Source: Streptomyces sp. NBC_01446 (lineage in GTDB: Bacteria; Actinomycetota; Actinomycetes; Streptomycetales; Streptomycetaceae). Taken from it: 64,000 bases of DNA. The notes under the pieces are model-generated. The model had not been told where the DNA came from and ran no database searches. It saw only the letters and a program-made list of their open reading frames with translations. Shown here piece by piece: positions 34,716 through 43,430 of the stretch (the stretch's first letter is position 1; the number at the start of each line of letters is the position of its first letter). The translations under genes and the position numbers were made by a program. The stretch spans positions 1,240,001 through 1,304,000 of the forward strand of contig NZ_JAPEPO010000002.1 in the NCBI RefSeq assembly GCF_026340095.1. The letters are read 5' to 3'.

Positions 34716-35540
34716 ATGCTGGCGGAATTGTTCACCGCCGCCGCCGTGACCGCTTCGGCCTGCGCTGTCTACGCCGCCGCGGCGGCCCGTGTCGTCAAGC
34801 AGTACGAGCGGGGCGTGGTCTTCCGCCTGGGCCGGCTCCACGGCAACGTCCGTGGCCCGGGGTTCACCACCGTCATCCCCGCCATCGACCGGCTGCACAA
34901 AGTCAACATGCAGATAGTGACCATGCCGGTGCCCGCGCAGGACGGCATCACCCGCGACAACGTCACGGTGCGGGTCGACGCCGTCATCTATTTCAAGGTC
35001 GTGGACGCCGCCAGCGCGATCGTGCAGGTCGAGGACTACCGGTTCGCCGTCTCCCAGATGGCTCAGACCTCGCTGCGGTCCATCATCGGCAAGAGCGACC
35101 TCGACGATCTGCTCTCCAACCGCGAAAAGCTCAACCAGGGCCTGGAGCTGATGATCGACAGCCCGGCCATCGGCTGGGGCGTGCAGATCGACCGCGTCGA
35201 GATCAAGGACGTGTCGCTGCCCGAAACGATGAAGCGGTCCATGGCCCGGCAGGCCGAGGCCGACCGTGAGCGGCGCGCCCGCGTCATCAACGCCGACGCC
35301 GAACTCCAGGCCTCGAAGAAACTGGCCGAGGCGGCGGCCCAGATGTCCGAACAGCCCGCGGCGCTCCAACTCAGGCTCCTGCAGACCGTGGTGGCCGTCG
35401 CCGCCGAGAAGAACTCGACCCTCGTACTGCCCTTCCCGGTGGAGCTCCTGCGCTTCCTCGAACGGGCCCAGCAGGCCACTCCCCCACCGCCCGCCGTCGA
35501 GGAGGGCAAGCACGAGAAGCCGCCGAGCCCCGAGGAATGA
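34716..35540 (+). CDS. slipin/SPFH (band 7) membrane protein
   Basis: A 274-residue stomatin-like protein. One N-terminal membrane helix (about 1-22) is followed by the SPFH core: QYERGVVFRLGRL, GPGFTTVIPAIDRLHKVNMQ, TRDNVTVRVDAVIYFKV, and the coiled-coil-prone segment MARQAEADRERRARVINADAE. The C-terminus is Pro/Glu rich. Slipins organise membrane microdomains and modulate proteases; often paired with NfeD, absent here. AGGGGG precedes ATG 34716. Its stop overlaps the next start (ATGA), so it is cotranslated with the SnoaL-like gene. Confidence 0.9.
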   Translation: MLAELFTAAAVTASACAVYAAAAARVVKQYERGVVFRLGRLHGNVRGPGFTTVIPAIDRLHKVNMQIVTMPVPAQDGITRDNVTVRVDAVIYFKVVDAASAIVQVEDYRFAVSQMAQTSLRSIIGKSDLDDLLSNREKLNQGLELMIDSPAIGWGVQIDRVEIKDVSLPETMKRSMARQAEADRERRARVINADAELQASKKLAEAAAQMSEQPAALQLRLLQTVVAVAAEKNSTLVLPFPVELLRFLERAQQATPPPPAVEEGKHEKPPSPEE

Positions 35541-35995
35541 CGGCGCCACACAAGCGCGTTCGCACCGGCATGGACACAGCTGACGCGGCACGGCGGTTCG
35601 TCGAGACCTGGGAGCGGGGATGGGCGCGGCACGACGTCCCTGCGCTCCTCACCCTCTACGCGGAGGATTGCGTGCACCGCTCGATGCCGTTCCGCGAGCC
35701 GCACCGCGGGCGGGCGGCGCTCGCCGGCTATCTGCGCTGGTCGTTCGAGGACGAGCGCCCGCTCGACGTGCGGTTCGGACCGCCGGTGGTCGGCCCGGAC
35801 GGACTGGCCGTCGCCGAGTTCCGGGTGGTGGCCGAGGTGGGCGGCGAGGTCTCGACGCTGGCGGGATGCGTGTTCGTACGGTTCCGTGGCGACGGACTCG
35901 CCGTCGAGACGCGGGACTACTGGCACCAGAGCGGCGGCCGACAGGAACCCGAGGGCGGACTGTTACTCGGGGAAGAGGGCGGCCTGACACCTTGA
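35537..35995 (+). CDS. SnoaL-like/NTF2-fold protein with TTA codon
   Basis: A 152-residue cone-fold protein: DAARRFVETWERGWARHDVP, LLTLYAEDCVHRSMPF, GRAALAGYLRWSF and DYWHQSG are typical of SnoaL-like NTF2 proteins, which bind or isomerise small molecules. ATG 35537 overlaps the slipin stop by four bases. An in-frame TTA leucine codon lies at 35963-35965, near the C-terminus, which in Streptomyces implies dependence on the bldA tRNA for the last part of the product. An internal ATG at 35570 is an alternative start. Confidence 0.8.
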   Translation: MTAPHKRVRTGMDTADAARRFVETWERGWARHDVPALLTLYAEDCVHRSMPFREPHRGRAALAGYLRWSFEDERPLDVRFGPPVVGPDGLAVAEFRVVAEVGGEVSTLAGCVFVRFRGDGLAVETRDYWHQSGGRQEPEGGLLLGEEGGLTP

Positions 35996-36023
35996 GGGGC
36001 GCGTTCCTCGTCCGTCCGACCCG

Positions 36024-36038
36024 GGACATCTGATGTCC
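36024..36038. promoter_or_regulatory. nan operator copy 1 (regulator promoter)
   Basis: GGACATCTGATGTCC, palindromic except for its central base, 70 bases before the FadR-type regulator gene. Best-conserved of four similar copies; implies autoregulation. Confidence 0.75.
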
Positions 36039-36107
36039 GATGCCTTGGTAGCGTAGAAACGGCCCGGGCGGCGGGTCCAGGTGCGTCCAGAGGTGGGGAG
36101 AGTGCTC

Positions 36108-36830
36108 ATGCCCGGTACCAGGCCGGTCCGGCCACTGCTCCGGCAGGAAGTCGCCGACGGCATCAAGCGGTACATCCTCGAGAACCGGCTGCACCCCGGC
36201 GATCCGCTGCCCACGGAGACGGAGTTGTGCGAGGCGCTCGGTGCGAGCCGGTCCAGTGTCCGCGAGGCGGTCAAGATCCTGCACGCGCTCGACATCGTCG
36301 AGGTCAGGCACGGCCACGGCACATACGTGGGACGTCTGAGCCTGTCCGCCCTTGTCGAGAGCCTGACGTTCCGCGGGCTGCTGAGCCCTGACGACGACGT
36401 GCAGGTGCTCGCCGACCTCGTCGACGTGCGTGAGCTGTTCGAGCGCGGCATGGCCGAGCGGATCGTCGCGTCACTCAGTGGTGAGCAACTCGACGCGCTG
36501 GAACGCCTGGTGACCAGGATGAGCGACGCCGGCGTCGGCGGTGACGGGCAGGGGCTCATCGAGGCCGACCGCGCGTTCCACGCCCTGCTCGTAGCGCCGC
36601 TCGGCAATGACCTGATGGGCCAGCTGTCGATGGCGTTCTGGGATGTGTACGCCATCGTCGCCCCGCAGATCGACGGCTTCACGCACACCGAGCAGGCGGA
36701 GACCGTCGCCGCGCACCACAGCATCGTGACGGCGGCCCGCGCGGGCGACGCGGCGGCGTTCGTCCAGGCCATCGGTGAGCACTACGCGCCGGTCCGGCGG
36801 CGCATCTCCGAGGCCCGCACGCGCTCTTGA
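36108..36830 (+). CDS. FadR-subfamily GntR regulator of the sialic acid locus
   Basis: A 240-residue GntR protein. N-terminal winged HTH (about 10-75; TETELCEALGASRSSVREAVK, then EVRHGHGTYVG) and C-terminal FCD domain (about 90-230) with metal-ligand-type residues in DRAFHALL and AAHHSIVTAARAG. GGAG 7 bases before ATG 36108 decides the start. Same-motif palindromes precede this gene, the sialidase and nanA, so it most likely represses the whole locus and is released by sialic acid or a catabolite. The function is analogous to E. coli NanR, also a FadR-type protein. Confidence 0.88.
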   Translation: MPGTRPVRPLLRQEVADGIKRYILENRLHPGDPLPTETELCEALGASRSSVREAVKILHALDIVEVRHGHGTYVGRLSLSALVESLTFRGLLSPDDDVQVLADLVDVRELFERGMAERIVASLSGEQLDALERLVTRMSDAGVGGDGQGLIEADRAFHALLVAPLGNDLMGQLSMAFWDVYAIVAPQIDGFTHTEQAETVAAHHSIVTAARAGDAAAFVQAIGEHYAPVRRRISEARTRS

Positions 36831-36869
36831 CGGCCCTCTGCGGCGCCCCTAGGGTCCCTCAACGAAACA

Positions 36870-36884
36870 GGACATCTGACGTCT
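36870..36884. promoter_or_regulatory. nan operator copy 2 (sialidase promoter)
   Basis: GGACATCTGACGTCT, 75 bases before the sialidase start; one arm base differs from copy 1. Confidence 0.7.
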
Positions 36885-36903
36885 GCTGTTTTCTCTTTTG
36901 CAC

Positions 36904-36918
36904 GGACATCTGACGTCG
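36904..36918. promoter_or_regulatory. nan operator copy 3 (sialidase promoter)
   Basis: GGACATCTGACGTCG, 34 bases downstream of copy 2 in the same orientation, about three helical turns, suggesting cooperative binding. Confidence 0.7.
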
Positions 36919-36958
36919 GATGTACCCGCAGGAACCTCCACAGAGATGAGAGCCGTCC

Positions 36959-38125
36959 ATGCATCGAAGAGTGCTCGTCGCGCTGGTGTCCGCCGGACTT
37001 CTCGCCCTGGGATCGGGGACGCCCGCCCTCGCCCACGGCGACCGACACCCGGACGACCGGGGCGAGTTGACCTCCCAGGACCTCGCCACCCGGGGAGACG
37101 GATTCCCGCAGTACCGGATACCGGCCCTGACCACGTCGACAAACGGCACACTCATAGCGGCCTACGACGGCCGGCCCACCATGGCCGATCTGCCCAGCCA
37201 TATCGCCCTCGTGGTGCGCCGCAGCACGGACGGCGGCGCCACCTGGCAGGCGCAGCGCGTCGTGCGGATCGAGGCAGCCCCGAAGGGGTTCGGCGACCCG
37301 AGCCTGCTCACCGACCGCACCACGGGCCGGATCTTCCTTTTCCACGCTGCCTCGGTGAACCAGGGCTTCGCCGGTTCGCACACCGGCAGCCGCGACGACG
37401 ATCCCGACGTCCTCCACGCCGACTACAGCTACTCGGACGACGACGGAGTGACCTGGCGCCACCGCCGCATCACGTCGATGGTCAAGAACCCCGCGTGGGG
37501 CGGCCTGTTCGCCGCGTCCGGTGAGGGCATCCAGCTGCGGCACGGCCCGCACAAGGGGCGCCTCCTCCAGCAGTACGCGATCCGGATCAACGGCGCGAAC
37601 TACGCAGCGAGCGCGTTCAGCGACGACCACGGCGCTACCTGGAAGATGGGCGAGCCGGTCGGGCCGGGCGGCGACGAGAACAAGACGGTGGAGCTGTCCG
37701 ACGGGACGGTCATGCTCAACAACCGTTCGGCGCCGTACCGGACCGTCGCGTACTCCACCGACGGCGGCGCCACGTACACACCGTTCACGCCCGACCCGCA
37801 GCTGCCCGACCCGGCGAACAACGCGTCGATCATCCGGTACGCCCCCGACGCACCGCCGAGCAGCCCCTCCTCGAAATGGCTCCTGTTCAGCAACACCGAG
37901 GACACCGGGGCCCGCCGCAACCTCACCGTCAAGATGTCCTGCGACAACGGCAGGACGTGGCCAGTGAAGAAGGTCGTCGACCCGGGGTCGGCCGCCTACT
38001 CCACCCTGACCCGGCTGCCGGACGGACGTGTGGGCCTGCTGTACGAACGCGGCGGTTACCAGTACATGACGTACGCCTCGTTCGACCTGAAGTGGCTGGG
38101 CGGCGGGTGCGGGCGCCAACGGTGA
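36959..38125 (+). CDS. secreted sialidase (GH33)
   Basis: A 388-residue secreted exo-alpha-sialidase. Signal peptide about 1-25 (TPALA-HG). The catalytic beta-propeller begins with the arginine motif YRIP (about residue 52) and contains at least four Asp-boxes: STDGGATW, SDDDGVTW, SDDHGATW, STDGGATY, plus SCDNGRTW. A Tyr in YQYMTYASF near the end is placed like the catalytic nucleophile. It would free sialic acid from glycoconjugates for uptake by the downstream permease. Two operator copies precede it. Confidence 0.94.
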   Translation: MHRRVLVALVSAGLLALGSGTPALAHGDRHPDDRGELTSQDLATRGDGFPQYRIPALTTSTNGTLIAAYDGRPTMADLPSHIALVVRRSTDGGATWQAQRVVRIEAAPKGFGDPSLLTDRTTGRIFLFHAASVNQGFAGSHTGSRDDDPDVLHADYSYSDDDGVTWRHRRITSMVKNPAWGGLFAASGEGIQLRHGPHKGRLLQQYAIRINGANYAASAFSDDHGATWKMGEPVGPGGDENKTVELSDGTVMLNNRSAPYRTVAYSTDGGATYTPFTPDPQLPDPANNASIIRYAPDAPPSSPSSKWLLFSNTEDTGARRNLTVKMSCDNGRTWPVKKVVDPGSAAYSTLTRLPDGRVGLLYERGGYQYMTYASFDLKWLGGGCGRQR

Positions 38126-38196
38126 CCGTCGCGGGAATGTGACCTCCACCCCTTGACCGCCCCCGCAGGGTGCGACTTAAGGTGACGCAGGACGTA

Positions 38197-38211
38197 GGAC
38201 GTCTTATGTCT
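38197..38211. promoter_or_regulatory. nan operator copy 4 (nanA promoter)
   Basis: GGACGTCTTATGTCT, 45 bases before nanA. Less symmetric than the other copies but keeps the GGAC(A/G)TC...ATGTC pattern. Confidence 0.6.
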
Positions 38212-38255
38212 GACACCCTACCCCCTCTGAACCGAAGAGAACCCGGAGCGCCGCC

Positions 38256-39215
38256 ATGCCCCTGCCCGCACCCCTGCGCGGGGTCGTCCCGCCCGTCTGC
38301 ACCCCCCTCGACGAGACGGGCGAGGTGGACACCGCCTCCCTGGCCCGTCTCGTCGACCACCTCGTCGCGGGCGGAGTGCACGGACTGTTCACCCTCGGCT
38401 CGACCAGCGAGGTCGCCTATCTGACCGACGAGCAGCGTGCCGTCACCCTGCGGACCGTCGTGGAGGCGGCGGCGGGCCGGGTCCCCGTGCTCGCCGGTGT
38501 CATCGACACGACGACCGCGCGCGTCATCGCCCACGCGCGCGTGGCCGCCGAGCTCGGCGCCGACGCCCTGGTCGCCACCGCGCCCTTCTACACACGCACC
38601 CACCCCAAGGAGATCGCGGGCCACTTCCGTACCCTGCACGCGAGCGTGGACCTGCCGCTGTTCGCGTACGACATCCCGGTCGCCGTCCACAGCAAGCTCC
38701 CCGCGTCGCTGGTGCGGGAGCTCGCCGAGGACGGCACGCTCGCCGGCGTCAAGGACAGCAGCGGCGACGAGGGCGGGCTGCGCCGGCTGATCGTCGAGCT
38801 CGGCGGCCGCGACGGCCGCACGGACGGGCCCGCCCCGCGCTTCTCCGTCCTGACCGGATCCGAACTCACCGTGGACTGCGCCCTGTTGGCGGGCGCGGAC
38901 GGCGTCGTACCCGGCATCGGCAACGTCGACCCCGCCGGATACGTGCGCCTCTACGACGCCGCGCTGGCCGGTGACTGGGCACTCGCCGCCAAGGAGCAGA
39001 AGCGTCTCATCGCGCTGTTCGGCATGGTCGACGTGGGCCCCGAGGCCGACATGGGGCGCAGCTCGTCCGCGCTCGGCTCGTTCAAGGCGGCGCTGCGGCT
39101 CCTCGGGGTCATCGAGTGCGGCGACACGGCGTTCCCGCAGATCCAGCTCGGTGAGGAGTCCGTCGCCGAGGTCGCACGGCACCTGCGGGCCGCCGGGCTC
39201 GCGCCGGTCCGATGA
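38256..39215 (+). CDS. nanA: N-acetylneuraminate lyase (DapA/NanA family)
   Basis: A 319-residue class I aldolase of the DHDPS/NAL family, splitting sialic acid into N-acetylmannosamine and pyruvate. Seen: LFTLGSTSEVAYLTDEQR (pyruvate-binding loop), YDIP (Tyr, about residue 138) and the Schiff-base lysine in GVKDSSGD (about residue 167). The family also includes DapA and other aldolases, but flanking nanK and nanE analogues and the sialidase settle the assignment. The next gene overlaps its stop (ATGA). Confidence 0.88.
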   Translation: MPLPAPLRGVVPPVCTPLDETGEVDTASLARLVDHLVAGGVHGLFTLGSTSEVAYLTDEQRAVTLRTVVEAAAGRVPVLAGVIDTTTARVIAHARVAAELGADALVATAPFYTRTHPKEIAGHFRTLHASVDLPLFAYDIPVAVHSKLPASLVRELAEDGTLAGVKDSSGDEGGLRRLIVELGGRDGRTDGPAPRFSVLTGSELTVDCALLAGADGVVPGIGNVDPAGYVRLYDAALAGDWALAAKEQKRLIALFGMVDVGPEADMGRSSSALGSFKAALRLLGVIECGDTAFPQIQLGEESVAEVARHLRAAGLAPVR

Positions 39216-40147
39216 CGGTCACGGGTGCGGCGATCGGCCTCGACCTCGGAGGTACGAAGATCGCCGCCGCGCTCGTCGCCCCGGACGGCACGGTCCTCGC
39301 CCGGCACACGCGGGCCACGCCGGCCGCCGACGGGCCCGACGCCGTGCTCGACGCGCTCGCCGCCGCGGCCCGTTCGGTCGACGGTGACACCGGCCCCGGC
39401 GTCGGCGTCCTCGGGGTCGCCGCGGCCGGGGTGATCGACCCGGTGACGGGCACCGTCACCAGCGCCACTGACTCGATCCGCGGCTGGGCGGGCACGGCAC
39501 TCGCCGCCGGTCTCGCGGCCCGTACGGGTCTCCCGGTCGCGTGCGACAACGACGTACGCGCGACGGCGGCCCCCGAACTGGCCGCCGCCGGCGCGGGCGC
39601 GTCCCTCGTCTATGCGGCGATCGGCACGGGTGTCGGCGGCGCAGTGGCCGTGGGCGGGCGCATGGTGCACGGAACCGCGGGCATCGCCGGTCATCTCGGC
39701 CATGTGCCGAGCCCCGAAGCGGCGGGGCTGCCCTGCACCTGTGGCGGCACGGGGCATCTGGAGGCCGTCGCCTCGGGGCCGGGGATCGCCGCACTGTACG
39801 GCCGGCTCACCGGCCTGCCCGTGGACCGCCTGGAGACCGTGGCCGAGCGGGCAGCGTCGGGTGAGGAGCCGGCCGTGCGCGCCATCGTGACCGGCGCGGT
39901 CGCCGCGGGCCGAATCCTGGGCGGGCTCGCCAACACACTCGGGCCCGACCGCGTCGTCGTCGGCGGCGGAGTGCCGCACATCGGGCCGCTCTACTGGGAC
40001 GCGCTGACCGAGGCGTTCGCCGCCGAACTCATGCCGCCACTGGCCCGGCTACGTCCCTCAAGGCCCCTCTTCGGGGCGGACGCCGCCGTCATCGGCGCCG
40101 CGCGCCTGCCCACGCACGTCCCGCTGCACGCCCCGCCCCCGTCCTGA
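39212..40147 (+). CDS. nanK: N-acetylmannosamine kinase (ROK family)
   Basis: A 311-residue ROK sugar kinase. Phosphate-1 loop GLDLGGTKIAAAL, catalytic region DNDVRATAAPE, and the ROK zinc signature GHVPSPEAAGLPCTCGGTGH are present, the last lacking one cysteine of the canonical CxCGxxGC. It phosphorylates ManNAc to ManNAc-6-P. Assigned by position between nanA and nanE. Start overlaps nanA stop, indicating translational coupling. Confidence 0.87.
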   Translation: MTVTGAAIGLDLGGTKIAAALVAPDGTVLARHTRATPAADGPDAVLDALAAAARSVDGDTGPGVGVLGVAAAGVIDPVTGTVTSATDSIRGWAGTALAAGLAARTGLPVACDNDVRATAAPELAAAGAGASLVYAAIGTGVGGAVAVGGRMVHGTAGIAGHLGHVPSPEAAGLPCTCGGTGHLEAVASGPGIAALYGRLTGLPVDRLETVAERAASGEEPAVRAIVTGAVAAGRILGGLANTLGPDRVVVGGGVPHIGPLYWDALTEAFAAELMPPLARLRPSRPLFGADAAVIGAARLPTHVPLHAPPPS

Positions 40148-40170
40148 ACGTCCCCTCCCTGGAGCCCTCG

Positions 40171-40863
40171 ATGAACGCCCCCGCGCCCTCGTCCCCCGTC
40201 GCCGATCTGCTCAACGGCAGGCTGATCGTGTCCTGTCAGGCACCGCCCGGAGATCCCCTGCGCGACACCGGCACCCTCGTACGGCTGGCCCGGGCCGCCG
40301 CGGCCGGCGGGGCGGCCGGGATCCGGGCCAACGAACCCGAGGTGATCGCCGCGATCTCCGCCGCCGTCGACCTGCCGCTCATCGGGCTGTGGAAGGACGG
40401 GGACACCGGCGTCTACATCACGCCGACCGTCCGGCACGCGCTGGCCGTCGCCGAGGCGGGCGCCCACGTCGTCGCCGCCGACGCGACCGCGCGCCCCCGG
40501 CCCGACGGCGGCACGTTCGCCGACATCGTGGCGGCGGTGCACACCGCCGGGGCCCTGGTGATGGCCGATGTGGCGACCTTCGACGAGGGCGTCGCCGCGG
40601 CGGCCGCCGGCGCGGACTTCGTGTCGACGACGCTGTCCGGCTACGTGCCCGGCTCCCCCCGTCAGGACGGTCCCGACCTGGATCTGGTGGCCGCGCTCTT
40701 CGCCGCGCTGGCCGTACCGGTCGTCGCCGAAGGCCGTATCAGCACCCCCGAGGAGGCCGCGCTGGCGCTCGCGCGGGGTGCGCACAGCGTCGTCGTCGGC
40801 ACCGCGATCACCGCACCCACCGCGCTGACCTCGCGTTTCGTGAAGGCACTCCCCCGTACGTAG
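40171..40863 (+). CDS. nanE: N-acetylmannosamine-6-phosphate 2-epimerase
   Basis: A 230-residue TIM-barrel NanE. Typical segments: NGRLIVSCQAPPGDPLRDT, AGGAAGIRANEPE, LPLIGLWKD, VAADATARPRP (KDDxD-like region), ADVATFDEG, TTLSGY and VVAEGRISTPEEA. It converts ManNAc-6-P to GlcNAc-6-P, which then needs NagA and NagB; those genes are not in this window. 24 bases after nanK. Confidence 0.93.
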   Translation: MNAPAPSSPVADLLNGRLIVSCQAPPGDPLRDTGTLVRLARAAAAGGAAGIRANEPEVIAAISAAVDLPLIGLWKDGDTGVYITPTVRHALAVAEAGAHVVAADATARPRPDGGTFADIVAAVHTAGALVMADVATFDEGVAAAAAGADFVSTTLSGYVPGSPRQDGPDLDLVAALFAALAVPVVAEGRISTPEEAALALARGAHSVVVGTAITAPTALTSRFVKALPRT

Positions 40864-40912
40864 TTCCCGCTCCATCCCCACTCAGGCCGTACCGCACCCC
40901 ACACCGCAGACG

Positions 40913-40930
40913 GGACTCGACGGCGAGTCC
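40913..40930 (+). other. small hairpin in nanE-nanT spacer
   Basis: Perfect 7-bp arms GGACTCG and CGAGTCC with loop ACGG, 22 bases before the GTG of the permease gene. Could be a processing or attenuation element; an operator role is possible but the sequence differs from the nan palindromes. Confidence 0.5.
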
Positions 40931-40951
40931 TTCCGGCATCCTGGAGTAATC

Positions 40952-42436
40952 GTGCACACCACAGCCAAGCCACCGCTCCCCTGGTACCGCGAGGTGAGCC
41001 GCACCCAGTGGAAGGCGTTCTTCGCCGCCTGGATCGGCTACGTCCTCGACGGGTTCGACTTCGTCCTGATCACCCTCGTGCTGACCGAGATCAGCTCGGA
41101 CTTCGGCCTGAGCACCGTGCAGGCCGCGAGCCTGATCTCCGGCGCGTTCATCACGCGCTGGCTCGGCGGAGCGGTCCTGGGCGCGCTCGGCGACCGGTAC
41201 GGCCGCAAGCTCTCGATGGTCCTCAGCATCCTGCTGTACTCCCTGGGCACGTTCGCGTGCGGCTTCGCATGGGACTACACGAGCCTGTTCGTGGCGCGCC
41301 TCGCGATCGGGATGGGCATGGCCGGCGAGTACAGCGCCAGCGCCACGTACGTCATGGAGAGCTGGCCCACACGCGTACGCAACCGGGCCAGCGGCTTCCT
41401 GATCTCAGGCTTCTCGATGGGCTCGGTGCTCGCCGCGCAGGTCTACAACTGGGTCGTGCCCACGCTGGGCTGGCGCTGGATGTTCTACGTGGGCCTCCTC
41501 CCGATCGCCGTCGCCCTGTGGATGCGGCGGGCGCTGCCGGAGGCGGCGGACTGGAACGAGTCGGTCGGCAAGCAGACGGAGAAGAAGCGGCCGAACCCGT
41601 TCCGGCCCCTGTTCGCGACCCCCGCCAGGGCGACGGTGAACATCGTCCTCGCCGTGGCCGCCACCGTGTCGCTGTTCGCCGTCTTCACGCCCGCCGGCGA
41701 CGGACTCGTGCCCGTGCTGTCCGTCGTGGCCGCCGGCGCGCTCATCGCGTTCGCCGTGCAGCTGGGCGGGCGCAGGAGCTGGCTGCTCTACGTGTCGATG
41801 ATCGTGACGATCTTCTTCGCGTTCCTGTACTCGTGGCCGATCCAGGCGCTGCTGCCGACATACCTCAAGACCGAGCTGGGCTACTCGCCGGAACAGGTCA
41901 CCGACGCGCTGTACTTCGCGGGCTTCGGCACGATGGCGGGCTGCTGGCTCGCGGGCTTCGCCGGAGACTGGATGGGCACGAAGAAGGCGTACGCGCTGAC
42001 GCTGCTCGCCTCGCTCGTCTTCGTCTTCCCGGTGTTCGCGGTGCGCGACAACCTTCTCCTGCTCGGCGCCCTGCTCTTCGTGCTCCAGGCGACCAGCTTC
42101 GGCATCTCGGGGCTGCTGCCCCGGTACATCGGCGGCCACTTCCCCACCGAGAACCGCGCCGCCGCGCTGGGCTTCACCTACAACGTGGGTGCGCTCGGCG
42201 GGGCCGTCGCGCCGGTGCTCGGCGCGCATCTCGCCGCGGGCATGGACCTGGGGCGCGCCCTGGCCGTGCTGACCTTCGCGGGGACGGTGATCGTGGTCCT
42301 GCTGGTCGGCTTCGACGTACCGGGACGCCTGAACCGCCTCACCGACCCGGACGGCACCGTCGACCACCTCGCCGATGCGGCGCCGGAGACGGCGACGTCA
42401 CCGTCCAACGGGCAAGTCCCCGCGGCGTCCCGCTGA
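40952..42436 (+). CDS. nanT: sialic acid MFS transporter (NanT-like)
   Basis: A 494-residue proton symporter. The N-terminal stretch WYREVSRTQWKAFFAAWIGY and DGFDFVLITLVLTEI closely follow E. coli NanT. Like NanT it has extra hydrophobic segments in the middle (about residues 215-260), giving about 14 helices. It imports the sialic acid released by the sialidase. GTG 40952; AGG upstream is weak, fitting coupling with nanE. The 3' end overlaps the convergent sigma gene by 39 bases. Confidence 0.9.
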   Translation: MHTTAKPPLPWYREVSRTQWKAFFAAWIGYVLDGFDFVLITLVLTEISSDFGLSTVQAASLISGAFITRWLGGAVLGALGDRYGRKLSMVLSILLYSLGTFACGFAWDYTSLFVARLAIGMGMAGEYSASATYVMESWPTRVRNRASGFLISGFSMGSVLAAQVYNWVVPTLGWRWMFYVGLLPIAVALWMRRALPEAADWNESVGKQTEKKRPNPFRPLFATPARATVNIVLAVAATVSLFAVFTPAGDGLVPVLSVVAAGALIAFAVQLGGRRSWLLYVSMIVTIFFAFLYSWPIQALLPTYLKTELGYSPEQVTDALYFAGFGTMAGCWLAGFAGDWMGTKKAYALTLLASLVFVFPVFAVRDNLLLLGALLFVLQATSFGISGLLPRYIGGHFPTENRAAALGFTYNVGALGGAVAPVLGAHLAAGMDLGRALAVLTFAGTVIVVLLVGFDVPGRLNRLTDPDGTVDHLADAAPETATSPSNGQVPAASR

Positions 42437-43381
42437 CATACGGGCCCCGCCACGGTCACCCTCTGTCCAGGGGCGGAGTTTCTCCGGGTTGCGTACGGCC
42501 CAGATGTGGGTGATCCGGTCGCCGGAGACGCGGAACGCGAACACGGTGACGGTGACGCCGTCCTGCTGGGCGACCAGGCCGGGCCGGCCATTGACCGTAC
42601 GCTCCAGGAGCGTCTGGTCGGGTGCGAGGCGGGCGACGTTGAGATAGGCGTGGGCGACCCGTTCGCGACCCGTGATCGGCCGCCGCAGGGCGCCGACCAG
42701 GCCCCCGCCGTCGGCGATCACGGTGGCGTCAGGGTCGAGGAGGTCCACGAGGGCGCTCACGTCCTTCGCCGCCCAGGCCTGTTTGAACTTCCGGACGATG
42801 CCGGCCTGCGCGGTCGTCGGCCCCGCGGGGGCCTGTGCGTCGCGGATGCGGCGGCGGGCCGAGGAGGCCAGTTGGCGGCAGGCCGCCGGTGTGCGGCCGA
42901 CGATCTCGGCCACCTCGGCGAACGCGTAACGGAAGACGTCGTGAAGGATGAAGGCGACGCGTTCGGCCGGCGTCATGGATTCCAGTACGACGAGGAAGGC
43001 CATGTCGACCGACTCGTCGAGGGTGATCCGGTCCGCCGGGTCCGCCGCGACGCCGTCGGTCCACTCACGGCGCTCGGGAAGCGGCTCGGGGATCCACTCG
43101 CCCACGTACCGCTCCCTGCGCGCACGGGCGGAGCCGAGCAGATTGAGGCAGATACGGCTCGCGACCGTCGTCAGCCAGGCGCCAGGGGATTCGATGGCAT
43201 CCCGTTGCGGTCGGTCCATGCCGTACCAGCGGACGTACGTCTCCTGCACGACGTCCTCGGCATCGGCCAGCGAGCCGAGGAGCCGGTACGCCAGATTGAT
43301 CAGCTGGCGCCGCTCGCTCATGATCGCGTCCAGGCCCGGATCGGGCCGATGACCGTGGGCCGTCTCGGATCGGTTGGCCAT
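42398..43381 (-). CDS. ECF41-type sigma factor (SigJ-like) with SnoaL-like C-domain
   Basis: A 327-residue ECF sigma factor. Region 2 (RQLINLAYRLLGSLADAEDV) and region 4 (YAFAEVAEIVGRTPAACRQL) are joined by the ECF41 linker motif WIPEP. The fused C-terminal NTF2-like domain has the group signatures DGGG and NPEKL. In ECF41 the C-domain acts as built-in anti-sigma and activator, and the sigma factor often drives its own promoter. A matching promoter lies just upstream at 43431-43457. Start ATG 43381 (GGGAG upstream); GTG 43393 is in frame. Confidence 0.93.
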   Translation of the reverse strand: MANRSETAHGHRPDPGLDAIMSERRQLINLAYRLLGSLADAEDVVQETYVRWYGMDRPQRDAIESPGAWLTTVASRICLNLLGSARARRERYVGEWIPEPLPERREWTDGVAADPADRITLDESVDMAFLVVLESMTPAERVAFILHDVFRYAFAEVAEIVGRTPAACRQLASSARRRIRDAQAPAGPTTAQAGIVRKFKQAWAAKDVSALVDLLDPDATVIADGGGLVGALRRPITGRERVAHAYLNVARLAPDQTLLERTVNGRPGLVAQQDGVTVTVFAFRVSGDRITHIWAVRNPEKLRPWTEGDRGGARMSAGRRGDLPVGR

Positions 43382-43430
43382 GGTGTCGCGCACTCCCTTG
43401 CCTCGGCCTCGTACATGCCTCCATCTCTTT

